This document shows positions 1 to 5,154 of a DNA stretch of 15,072 bases, in pieces. The position numbers and the translations under genes are program-made. Numbering within the stretch: the stretch's first letter is position 1; every line of letters begins with the position of its first letter. Under the pieces are notes generated by a model that was not told the origin of the DNA, made no database searches, and was given only the letters and a program-made list of their open reading frames with translations. The stretch is from CAZBZG01 sp964496245 (GTDB lineage Bacteria; Planctomycetota; SZUA-567): NCBI GenBank assembly GCA_964496245.1, contig CAZBZG010000096.1:1-15072 (forward strand). Reading direction: 5' to 3'.

Positions 1-182
1 CTCCATCAAATCCTCAACAACTAGTAAGAATCCAACCGTTCTTTGGCCCCATAGACCATTTCCGGCCCCAAAAACCAGTAAAGGCATTATAGCGAGAAGG
101 TTGAGCCGCGCAACGGAAGAAACCCGAGGCAGTACTCGGGGGCAATAGGGACGCTAGTAGGGACGGCAATAGGGACGTCGCC
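1..182. other. Gene-free left edge
   Basis: I see no supportable gene here. The only reading frame of any length (minus strand, 14-199) is rich in Arg, Ser and Leu, has no recognisable motif and runs into the repeat at 141-187. The stretch is less GC-rich than the rest of the window for its first 100 bases. Two GGCCCC hexamers at about 45-75 are the only other repetition noted. Confidence 0.6.
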
Positions 183-187
183 CTATT
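141..187. repeat. 12-nt tandem repeat ending in an inverted repeat
   Basis: Three 12-nt units follow each other: GGCAATAGGGAC (141-152), GCTAGTAGGGAC (153-164) and GGCAATAGGGAC (165-176). The last unit runs into a short inverted repeat, AATAGGG (168-174) and CCCTATT (181-187), separated by six bases. The stop codon of the truncated hydrolase frame (TAG, complement of 183-185) lies inside the right arm, so the repeat supplies the end of that frame. From memory, repeats of the AATAGGGACG type are common at the edges of small REP/RAYT-like elements; that link is inference. Confidence 0.75.
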
Positions 188-524
188 CCGCCTTCTCAAT
201 ATCGCGCGCTTCTGTCCCGGCAGAGGGCTGCGCTTCGGCCCGTTTCATCCACAGCGCGAAGTCCTCCTCCCGGTAGGCCTTGTTGTGGTGGAAGCCTCCG
301 TGGCCTTCCGCCCGCTTGCGTTGCCAGCCGCACTGGATGGAGGCCACGCCGACGCCGAATGTGCGGGCCGTATCCGTGAAGTTGGCGAGGTGGCGGTAGG
401 CGTTGCCGTTCGTGCCGTGCAGGGACACGAGCACGCGCAACGGCTCGCCCTCCTTGCGCTTCTTGGGCAGCCAATAGACGAAGAACGTGCCCGCTTCGGG
501 CAAGGATACGGTCTTGGCTCGCAT
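183..524 (-). pseudogene. Truncated alpha/beta-hydrolase-like fragment
   Basis: The frame encodes about 113 residues if it begins at the ATG at 522-524. Residues 15-67 look like the first half of an alpha/beta-hydrolase (esterase/peptidase type): a beta strand, LRVLVSLHGTNGNAY with the HG oxyanion-hole motif at residues 36-37, then a helix and a second strand (GVGVASIQCGW). The fragment ends at KAE* just as it enters the 141-187 repeat. No GxSxG nucleophile, catalytic acid or catalytic histidine region follows, whereas the family normally needs 230 or more residues. The frame is open upstream to an ATG at 644, but that codon lies in a palindromic repeat and the extra residues look non-coding. 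A frame change near 530 is also possible. I call it a broken gene; a small unknown protein is the alternative. Confidence 0.5.
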
Positions 525-544
525 ATCCACCCGGCTATCGTGAC

Positions 545-580
545 GTTCGCGGTCATGGGGGTTGGGGGCACGAAGCCCAC
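545..580. repeat. Direct repeat, copy 1
   Basis: The segment begins GTTCGCGGTCATGGGG and continues to GCACGAAGCCCACA. A second copy begins at 771 with the same 16 bases and continues to GCATGAAGCGCACA after two single-base gaps. The copies are in the same orientation and about 226 bases apart. Origin unknown. Confidence 0.6.
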
Positions 581-626
581 AACATCCGTCAACCTCCCGG
601 CCTTGCCGCCAACGCCGCGCGCAGCG

Positions 627-655
627 TGTAGGGGCGTATGCCATACGCCCCTACA
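627..655. repeat. Perfect palindrome with 14-bp arms
   Basis: TGTAGGGGCGTATG (627-640) is followed by one base and then its exact reverse complement, CATACGCCCCTACA (642-655). As RNA or single-stranded DNA it would fold into a long hairpin with a small terminal loop. Palindromes of the TAGGGGCGTAT type are, from memory, dispersed repeats in many environmental bacteria. Only one copy is in the window. It lies outside any intact gene and provides a spurious ATG at 644 on the minus strand. Confidence 0.85.
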
Positions 656-684
656 GACCGGACTGCGGGTCACGTGCTGCGCTG

Positions 685-698
685 CGGACGCGCGTCCG
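685..698. repeat. 14-bp perfect palindrome
   Basis: CGGACGCGCGTCCG is its own reverse complement. Its half-site GGACGCGC is the same as the stem of the hairpin at 13275-13294, so it may be a decayed relative of that repeat. In such GC-rich DNA chance is also possible. Confidence 0.5.
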
Positions 699-718
699 TC
701 CGACAAAGCTGACCGAAG

Positions 719-746
719 CACGGCCGGACAAGCCGGCCGTGGCACC
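719..746. repeat. REP-like stem-loop, copy 1
   Basis: CACGGCCGG (719-727), a 5-base loop ACAAG, and CCGGCCGTG (733-741) form a perfect 9-bp hairpin followed by GCACC. Two further copies lie at 4219-4245 (opposite orientation, one base different within the hairpin) and 4264-4290 (same orientation, more diverged). Three copies in 15 kb, all between genes, point to a dispersed intergenic repeat family. Confidence 0.85.
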
Positions 747-770
747 CCGACCCGACCCCTCCATTGGGAG

Positions 771-804
771 GTTCGCGGTCATGGGGTGGGTGCATGAAGC
801 GCAC
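771..804. repeat. Direct repeat, copy 2
   Basis: This is the second copy of the 545-580 repeat: identical for its first 16 bases, then diverged by short gaps and substitutions. It lies about 40 bases past the tonB stop codon. Confidence 0.6.
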
Positions 805-840
805 AGCGGCTGTGCGCTGGTTCTGTTGGAGCGGTTGCAG

Positions 841-1743
841 CTACTGCAGCACGAACCGAAAGGGAATGGTCACCGTGGCTGCCACGGGCGCGCCGTTGGA
901 ACGGGCCGGGGAGAAGCGGGCGCGGCGGGCTGCGGCCAGCGCCGCGCGGTTGAGCCGCAGAAACGGGCTGGCCCGAACGAGGCGAACGGCGTGTGCGCGG
1001 CCGTCCGGGCCGACCGTGACTTCCACGAACACCGTCCCCTGTTCGCCGCGCTGGCGGCTCGTTTGCGGGTAGTCCGGAACCGGTACGCGGCGGATGTGCG
1101 CGGCCGTGCGCACGCCCTGCTTGTGGAGGCTGGATACGGGCACGTCCTCCTGTGCTGCGGGCGGTGGAACGCGGGGGCCCGTGTGGGACTCTGGTTGCGC
1201 GCGCCTCTGGATGTGCGGGTGCGGAGGCAAGGGTTCCTGGAGCGCAGCCACGCGGTCGGGCCGCTCTGGCGCGCGGGGCATGGCCGCGGGCACAGGCGCG
1301 CTGGGCAAAGGCGGGACATGCGTGGCCATGGGGACGTCGGGCGTGTGCGCCTCGTGGACGAGGGGGCGCTGGTGTACACGAGGGGGATCCAGAGGAGGGT
1401 CCACCGTCTCTTTTGAGGGCACAAAGCGCAGTTGCAGAGCTGGCGTGGCCTGGCCCACGGAGTTGATGATGCGGGGCGGGGGTTGGCGCTCGACAACCCC
1501 CAGGCAGGCGAGGCCAAGAACCGCAGCATGGGCGGCTGCCGAGCCGACGAGCCCCCACAGCCGTCGACCGCGCCTGGGACGGGCCCGGCCCGGGGGCGCC
1601 AGCAGGCGGGCGATGCGGGCGGGGCAGCGTTCGACGGGCCGCGGCCGGCAGGGCGTCGGAATCGCGCGACGCACGGACCGTCCCCGAAGACGGGGCTTGG
1701 TCGGTGCTGGCAGGACGGCGTCGGGTGTTTGCACCGCGATCAT
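841..1743 (-). CDS. tonB: TonB-family energy-transducing protein
   Basis: The 300-residue protein would couple inner-membrane proton motive force (through ExbB/ExbD) to the outer-membrane receptor encoded just upstream. Residues 62-84 form one membrane segment with a histidine (H72, in AAHAAVL) where TonB proteins usually carry one. A long Pro/His/Arg-rich periplasmic linker (about 86-215) follows. Residues 221-300 are a TonB C-terminal domain: PVPDYP, GTVFVEVTVGPDG, SPFLRLNRAALAAARRARFSPA and a final beta strand TVTIPFRFVLQ. It starts 18 bases after the receptor stop codon, with a weak GGGG ribosome site, so it is probably the second gene of that operon. Odd: about 60 Arg/Pro-rich residues precede the membrane segment, where TonB normally has a short cytoplasmic tail. 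No ExbB or ExbD gene is nearby. A later non-ATG start cannot be excluded. Confidence 0.87.
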   Translation of the reverse strand: MIAVQTPDAVLPAPTKPRLRGRSVRRAIPTPCRPRPVERCPARIARLLAPPGRARPRRGRRLWGLVGSAAAHAAVLGLACLGVVERQPPPRIINSVGQATPALQLRFVPSKETVDPPLDPPRVHQRPLVHEAHTPDVPMATHVPPLPSAPVPAAMPRAPERPDRVAALQEPLPPHPHIQRRAQPESHTGPRVPPPAAQEDVPVSSLHKQGVRTAAHIRRVPVPDYPQTSRQRGEQGTVFVEVTVGPDGRAHAVRLVRASPFLRLNRAALAAARRARFSPARSNGAPVAATVTIPFRFVLQ

Positions 1744-1761
1744 GGCAACCCCGTCTGCGGA

Positions 1762-3903
1762 TCAGAACGTGACATCGAGTCCCACGACCAGGTTTCTGCC
1801 CGGTTCGTTCAGGCCGGACCCGTGAATGCGGTAGTCCTCGTCAAACAGGTTCTCCAGGGCGGCCGTGAACGTCACGCGTTCGTGGACCTGCCACCCGCCC
1901 CGGATCGTGAAGACGGCGTATCCCGGCGTGCCGCCGGGCGGGATGCGGTTGGTGTCGGCCTTGTCGCGTGTATTGAGATGATCTGCGTCGTCGGCCATGT
2001 CGCAGAGGCCTTCCACCCAGAGATGGCGCGTGGGGTGGTCCCAGCGGAGTCCCAGCTGGGCGGTGGGCGGCATCAGGCGCGAGAGCGGTTCTTCGGCCTT
2101 GCGGGTGGTGGCGTCCGGGAAGTTCTCCACCTCGCCGTACAGCAGGGTGCCGGAGCCGAAGAGCGTGAGCTGCGGGTGGAAGCGCCAGCGCGCGCCCAGC
2201 TCCACGCCGTGCACGTATCCGTCGCCCGCGTTCGTCTTGGTGACGATGACCTCGCCGTCGGCGTTGGTCCGGCCCGTGGGCGTGCGCAGAATCATGCCGT
2301 CGATGTCGTTGTAGAAGTAGCTGGCCGTGGCCGTGACGTGGTCGTACCGGGTCTTGAGGCCGAATTCGTACGAGACGTACTCTTCGGGTTCGAGATTGGT
2401 GGATCCGGTTTCGAATTCGTTCGACCGGGCGCTGTCGAGCCGGCTCAGGTCCGAGAGGTTGGGCGCGCGAAAGGCCTGGGAGACGCCGGCCCAGAGATTC
2501 CAGTGCTTCTCGGCGTCCACATGCCACAGGATCCGCGCGCTCCCGATCACGCTGTCCCAGTCCTGCTCGTAGCGCACGGCATTGCCCGTGACCGGGTCTT
2601 CGGCCTCATTCACGTCCGCTTCCACGTAGTTGTAGCGTCCGCCGAGGATCAGGTTGACGCGCTCGCCCAGGGAAATGTCGTCCTGCACGAACAGGCCGAC
2701 CAGATCGTAGGTGCTGTCGTCCGCCACCGGCCCCTGGATGGACTCGCCCCGGAACGAACCGTCCGCATTCCAGCCGCGTTTGAAGGAATCCACGTGATCG
2801 CGGTAGAACTCCCCGCCGTAGGTCCAGCGCCCGATCGGACTCGGGCTCTCCAGCTGGAGCTGCGCGCCGAAGGTGTCCACGTCAAAACCCTGTTCGTCGC
2901 GCCGGCCATCGTTCTTGATGCGGCGGCGGATCTCCTCCTGCTCCTGGAGGGAGAGGGTCACGCGCACGGCATCCACGAAGCGTCCGAGCTTCTCGCCCTC
3001 GTACCTGAGGTAGCCGAGGTGCCGGTCCTGGTCGAGCACGCGCTGCCGCTCGTCACCGTGATCGGTGCCGTGCCAGTTCGCGCCCTTGACCGTTTTGTGG
3101 GTCCGCCAGACGTCGTCCTGGTCCACGTTCTGGAGGGCGAAGGTGAACTTGTGCTCCGGGGTGGCGAAGAACTCGAGCTTGAGGTCTCCGTCCCACTCGT
3201 CATAGCCGGTGCGCGGGAGCCGGCCGTCGTACTCGCCCGGATTGAGATCCCCGAAGTCCTTGAGCGAGGCGCCGAGCAGGGCGCCGAAGCGCTCGTCCAC
3301 CGTGATCTGGACTTCCGCGCGGCCCTGGTTGGAGGCCTCGGCCGTGGATCCCCGGTAGAAGAGTCTGCCTCCAGGTTTCACGCCTTCGCCGTAGCCGGTT
3401 GGGCTACGGGTGATCGCGTTGACCGTGCCGCCCACGGCGTCGCTCCCGTAGAGGACCGAGCCAGGGCCGCTCACGATCTCGAGGCGCTCCAGGCCGAGTG
3501 GATCGACCGTATTCCAGTACTGGTTGGGCCCCGGACGGAAGACCGCGTTGTTGAGCCGGATGCCGTCGATCAGGAAGAGATTGCGGAAGCTGGTGAAGCC
3601 CCGGATGTAGGGCGATCCGTGGCCGTGGGCCGTCTTCTGCACCATCACGCCCGTGGATGCCTTGAGGGCCTCGGGCACGGTGCGGGCCATTTGGCGTTCG
3701 CGCAAGTCTTCGGTGGTCACGATCTGGACGGCCCCGGGCGTGTCGTGAGGGTCCTTGGCCGTGCGCGTGGCCGTGACCACGACCTCCGGCGCGACCTGCG
3801 TCTCGGCCGGCAGAGCGTCCTCCCCGGCAGGCGCTCCGAGGCCGCAGGCCGCCCAGGCCAGCAGAGATGCCAGACCGATGCGCACGCTGTTTCCGATTGC
3901 CAT
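1762..3903 (-). CDS. TonB-dependent outer-membrane receptor
   Basis: This 713-residue protein imports a scarce substrate (metal chelate, heme, cobalamin or similar) across the outer membrane. It has a signal peptide (about 1-24), a TonB box-like stretch EVVVTA (40-45), and a plug domain (about 48-165) with RGFTSFRNLFLIDGIRLN and GSVLYGSDAVGGTVN. A long beta-barrel ends with LFDEDYRIHGSGLNEPGRNL and a terminal Phe, as expected of an outer-membrane barrel. I chose the ATG at 3901-3903 because a purine-rich Shine-Dalgarno tract (3904-3919, complement) precedes it and a signal peptide follows at once; the frame is open 62 codons further upstream without a credible leader. It lies directly upstream of tonB. 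The plug resembles BtuB/heme-receptor-type proteins, but I cannot name the ligand. Length is typical. Confidence 0.93.
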   Translation of the reverse strand: MAIGNSVRIGLASLLAWAACGLGAPAGEDALPAETQVAPEVVVTATRTAKDPHDTPGAVQIVTTEDLRERQMARTVPEALKASTGVMVQKTAHGHGSPYIRGFTSFRNLFLIDGIRLNNAVFRPGPNQYWNTVDPLGLERLEIVSGPGSVLYGSDAVGGTVNAITRSPTGYGEGVKPGGRLFYRGSTAEASNQGRAEVQITVDERFGALLGASLKDFGDLNPGEYDGRLPRTGYDEWDGDLKLEFFATPEHKFTFALQNVDQDDVWRTHKTVKGANWHGTDHGDERQRVLDQDRHLGYLRYEGEKLGRFVDAVRVTLSLQEQEEIRRRIKNDGRRDEQGFDVDTFGAQLQLESPSPIGRWTYGGEFYRDHVDSFKRGWNADGSFRGESIQGPVADDSTYDLVGLFVQDDISLGERVNLILGGRYNYVEADVNEAEDPVTGNAVRYEQDWDSVIGSARILWHVDAEKHWNLWAGVSQAFRAPNLSDLSRLDSARSNEFETGSTNLEPEEYVSYEFGLKTRYDHVTATASYFYNDIDGMILRTPTGRTNADGEVIVTKTNAGDGYVHGVELGARWRFHPQLTLFGSGTLLYGEVENFPDATTRKAEEPLSRLMPPTAQLGLRWDHPTRHLWVEGLCDMADDADHLNTRDKADTNRIPPGGTPGYAVFTIRGGWQVHERVTFTAALENLFDEDYRIHGSGLNEPGRNLVVGLDVTF

Positions 3904-3919
3904 TCCTCTCCCCCCTCTC
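3904..3919 (-). promoter_or_regulatory. Purine-rich ribosome binding site deciding the receptor start
   Basis: Read on the minus strand, GAGAGGGGGGAGAGGA lies directly before the ATG at 3901-3903. This strong purine tract is the main reason for choosing this start over the longer open frame. Confidence 0.7.
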
Positions 3920-4007
3920 GTCTTTCGTCCTCGCGCTGCAAGCCGCCCTGCGCGGCCTGACCGTAACCTTCGCCTAATACAGCGCTCGTGATCGACGCAG
4001 GGTTCGG

Positions 4008-4024
4008 TTGCGAATGGGATGCAA
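4008..4024. promoter_or_regulatory. Possible Fur-like operator upstream of the receptor
   Basis: TTGC (4008-4011) and GCAA (4021-4024) form an inverted repeat with 9 bases between. The left half reads TGCGAATGGGA, which resembles half of the Fur boxes seen in GC-rich bacteria. It lies about 105 bases upstream of the receptor start, a reasonable place for iron control of a TonB-dependent receptor. The right half is a poor match, and chance is a real possibility. Confidence 0.2.
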
Positions 4025-4045
4025 TGTGATTTTCCTGTAAGCACT

Positions 4046-4174
4046 GTGGCCCTGGTGGGACCGAGTGGGGCGGGCAAGACCACGGGCACCTATCTGGTGC
4101 CGCGATTCTACGATCCGGACCAGGGGCGGATCCTGCTGGACGGGCGGGACCTGCGGACGATCGACCTCGCCTCG
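4046..4174 (+). pseudogene. Remnant of an ABC exporter ATPase (Walker A region)
   Basis: Forty-three codons read VALVGPSGAGKTT, then LVPRFYDPDQGRILLDGRDLRTIDLAS. This is the Walker A region and following strand of a lipid/drug exporter of the MsbA type (type IV ABC exporter), where the sequence would normally continue LR and on to the Q-loop. Similarity starts abruptly just before the Walker A strand and ends at LAS; what follows is spacer and then a repeat pair. The Q-loop, signature motif, Walker B and membrane domain are all absent, so the piece cannot work as an ATPase. It is in the same orientation as the efflux operon but is not related to the separate MacB-like ATPase at 10852, whose family motifs differ. 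Probably a relic of a deletion or of repeat-mediated capture. Confidence 0.75.
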
Positions 4175-4218
4175 CCGGACGGTAGTGGGGGGCGCCGAGA
4201 ACGACCTCGACGTCGACG

Positions 4219-4290
4219 GTGCCACGGCCGGCTTGCCCGGCCGTGCGCGTGCCTGTTGGTCGGCACGGCGGGCAAGCCGGCGGTGGCACC
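4219..4290. repeat. Inverted pair of REP-like stem-loops, copies 2 and 3
   Basis: Copy 2 (4219-4245) is GGTGC followed by CACGGCCGG, loop CTTGC, and CCGGCCGTG: the reverse complement of the 719-746 element with one change in the hairpin. Copy 3 (4264-4290) runs in the same direction as 719-746 and ends in GTGGCACC, with one missing base and a few changes. The two face each other across 18 bases, so the whole block is a large imperfect inverted repeat, like the paired REPs (BIMEs) of enterobacteria. Confidence 0.85.
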
Positions 4291-4355
4291 CGGGAGGGAG
4301 GGCAGAGGGCCGCTCTCCCCTCTTCGCCATCGGACACACATCGCGCAAATCTCAC

Positions 4356-4383
4356 TTGACAAATGCCAATCCCTAATTTAAAT
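4356..4383 (+). promoter_or_regulatory. Probable sigma-70-type promoter for the efflux operon
   Basis: A perfect TTGACA (4356-4361) is followed after 16 bases by TTAAAT (4378-4383, four of six matches to TATAAT). The stretch is AT-rich, unlike its surroundings. It ends 28 bases before the tetR ATG. CACTTGA occurs at 4353-4359 and again at 4387-4393, framing the promoter, and AAAT-N9-ATTT spans 4380-4396; either could be part of a TetR operator, giving autoregulation. The operator idea is inference. Confidence 0.55.
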
Positions 4384-4411
4384 AGACACTTGATTTCTGG
4401 AGGGGCCCAGC

Positions 4412-5149
4412 ATGAAGCCGGTACGAAAAGATGCCGCGCGTACGCGCAAGCGTCTGCTGGCCGCAGCCAGCGTGCTCTTTGCCGAACAGGGATTCCGGGA
4501 GACCACGGTGGCCGCCATCTGCAGGCGCGCGGGCGCGAACGTGGCAGCCGTGAACTACCACTTCGGCAGCAAGGAGGAGCTCTACGTGGCGTCGTGGCAG
4601 CACGCGTTCGAGGCGTCCATTGCCAAGCACCCGCCGGATGGGGGCGTGGACCCGGCTGCGCCGGCGCGGGAACGGTTTGCCGGCCGCGTGCGGTCGATGA
4701 TCGAGCGCATCGCGGATCCAAAGAGCCACGAATTCGAGATCCTGCACAGGGAGTTCGCCGGACCTACGGGGTTGCTCTCGGAGGTGATGCAGAAGCGCAT
4801 CCAGCCGCTTCGCGCGGGCCTCGAGAGCGTGATTGGGGAGCTGCTCGGCCCTGAGACGCACGCGGAGACCGTACGGTTCTGCGTCACGAGCGTACACGCG
4901 CAGTGCTTCGGGCCGCTGCTCAAGTTGCGCCGCCGGCGCGTAGCGCCGCACGCGCCGCACCCGGCCGGCCTGGCCGAACTCGATCTGGATCGGTACGCCG
5001 AGCACGTGGTGGCCTTCAGCCTGGCGGGCCTGCGCAGTCTGCGCCGGCAATCGGCGGGTCGTAGGGGACCGCAGAAGATCGTACCGGAATCGGTAACAGG
5101 GGCTATCGACCCCCTCCGCCACAACGGTGGGAGGGAGAGAGGGAGCTGA
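4412..5149 (+). CDS. TetR/AcrR-family transcriptional repressor
   Basis: This 245-residue regulator probably represses the operon it heads and is released by a pump substrate. Residues 8-55 are a TetR DNA-binding domain: RTRKRLLAAASVLFAEQGFRETTV, then the helix-turn-helix AAICRRAGANVAAVNYHFGSKEELY. The C-terminal part (about 110-215, with VRFCVTSVHAQCFGPLLKLR) resembles the CecR/YbiH-type ligand domain, a family known to control MFP/ABC efflux genes in enterobacteria. The ATG at 4412 has a good ribosome site, GGAGGGG (4399-4405), six bases upstream. The stop codon is 5 bases before the adaptor start. The last 25 or so residues (RRGPQK onward) are of low complexity and include a hairpin sequence at 5112-5135, so the tail may be a late addition. 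Confidence 0.9.
   Translation: MKPVRKDAARTRKRLLAAASVLFAEQGFRETTVAAICRRAGANVAAVNYHFGSKEELYVASWQHAFEASIAKHPPDGGVDPAAPARERFAGRVRSMIERIADPKSHEFEILHREFAGPTGLLSEVMQKRIQPLRAGLESVIGELLGPETHAETVRFCVTSVHAQCFGPLLKLRRRRVAPHAPHPAGLAELDLDRYAEHVVAFSLAGLRSLRRQSAGRRGPQKIVPESVTGAIDPLRHNGGRERGS
5112..5135 (+). repeat. Hairpin in the last codons of tetR
   Basis: CCCTC (5112-5116) and CCAC (5119-5122) pair with GTGG (5127-5130) and GAGGG (5131-5135) around an AACG loop, with a two-base bulge. It sits just before the tetR stop codon and the adaptor ribosome site (GGGAG, 5141-5145). It could act as a weak attenuator or processing site; there is no T-run. Confidence 0.45.
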
Positions 5150-5154
5150 ACCTG

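Larger units (their letters stand above)
525..840. other. Gene-free spacer filled with short repeats
   Basis: This stretch lies downstream of tonB and upstream of the hydrolase fragment, both on the minus strand. It has no convincing gene: overlapping frames on both strands have poor composition and no motifs. Instead it carries a 29-nt palindrome (627-655), a 14-nt palindrome (685-698), a REP-like stem-loop (719-746) and the two copies of a diverged direct repeat (545-580 and 771-804). No T-run follows the stem-loops, so none is a clear intrinsic terminator for tonB. Confidence 0.6.
3904..4411. other. Divergent spacer between the receptor and efflux operons
   Basis: About 500 bases separate the receptor (minus) from the tetR-led operon (plus). 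It holds, in order: a possible metalloregulator site (4008-4024), a remnant of an ABC ATPase gene (4046-4174), an inverted pair of REP-like elements (4219-4290), and the probable tetR promoter (4356-4383). No intact gene is visible; the short frames covering the ABC remnant read into repeat DNA. Confidence 0.7.

Noticed and set aside
141..187. CRISPR array
   Set aside because: The 12-nt units are contiguous, with no spacers, and far shorter than CRISPR repeats. The 7-nt arrays at 11519 and 11932 fail for the same reason.
14..199. 61-codon minus-strand frame at the left edge
   Set aside because: No motif, poor composition, no good ribosome site; it overlaps the 12-nt tandem repeat.
719..746. 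Intrinsic terminator for tonB
   Set aside because: The stem-loop is strong, but no T-run follows it on the minus strand, and near-identical copies elsewhere show it belongs to a dispersed repeat family.
1432..3960. 842-codon open frame on the plus strand
   Set aside because: It is wholly antisense to the receptor gene, whose plug and barrel motifs are unmistakable. Its product is Val/Ala/Arg/Glu-biased, without motifs, as expected from antisense of GC-rich DNA.
3904..4045. Cobalamin riboswitch upstream of the receptor
   Set aside because: The resemblance of the plug to BtuB suggested it, but I see no B12-box-like conserved core on the minus strand in this short leader.
4019..4381. 120-codon frame containing the ABC fragment read as an intact small ATPase
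   Set aside because: Only 43 codons are ABC-like. The rest reads through the repeat pair and the promoter region, and no other ATPase motif follows.
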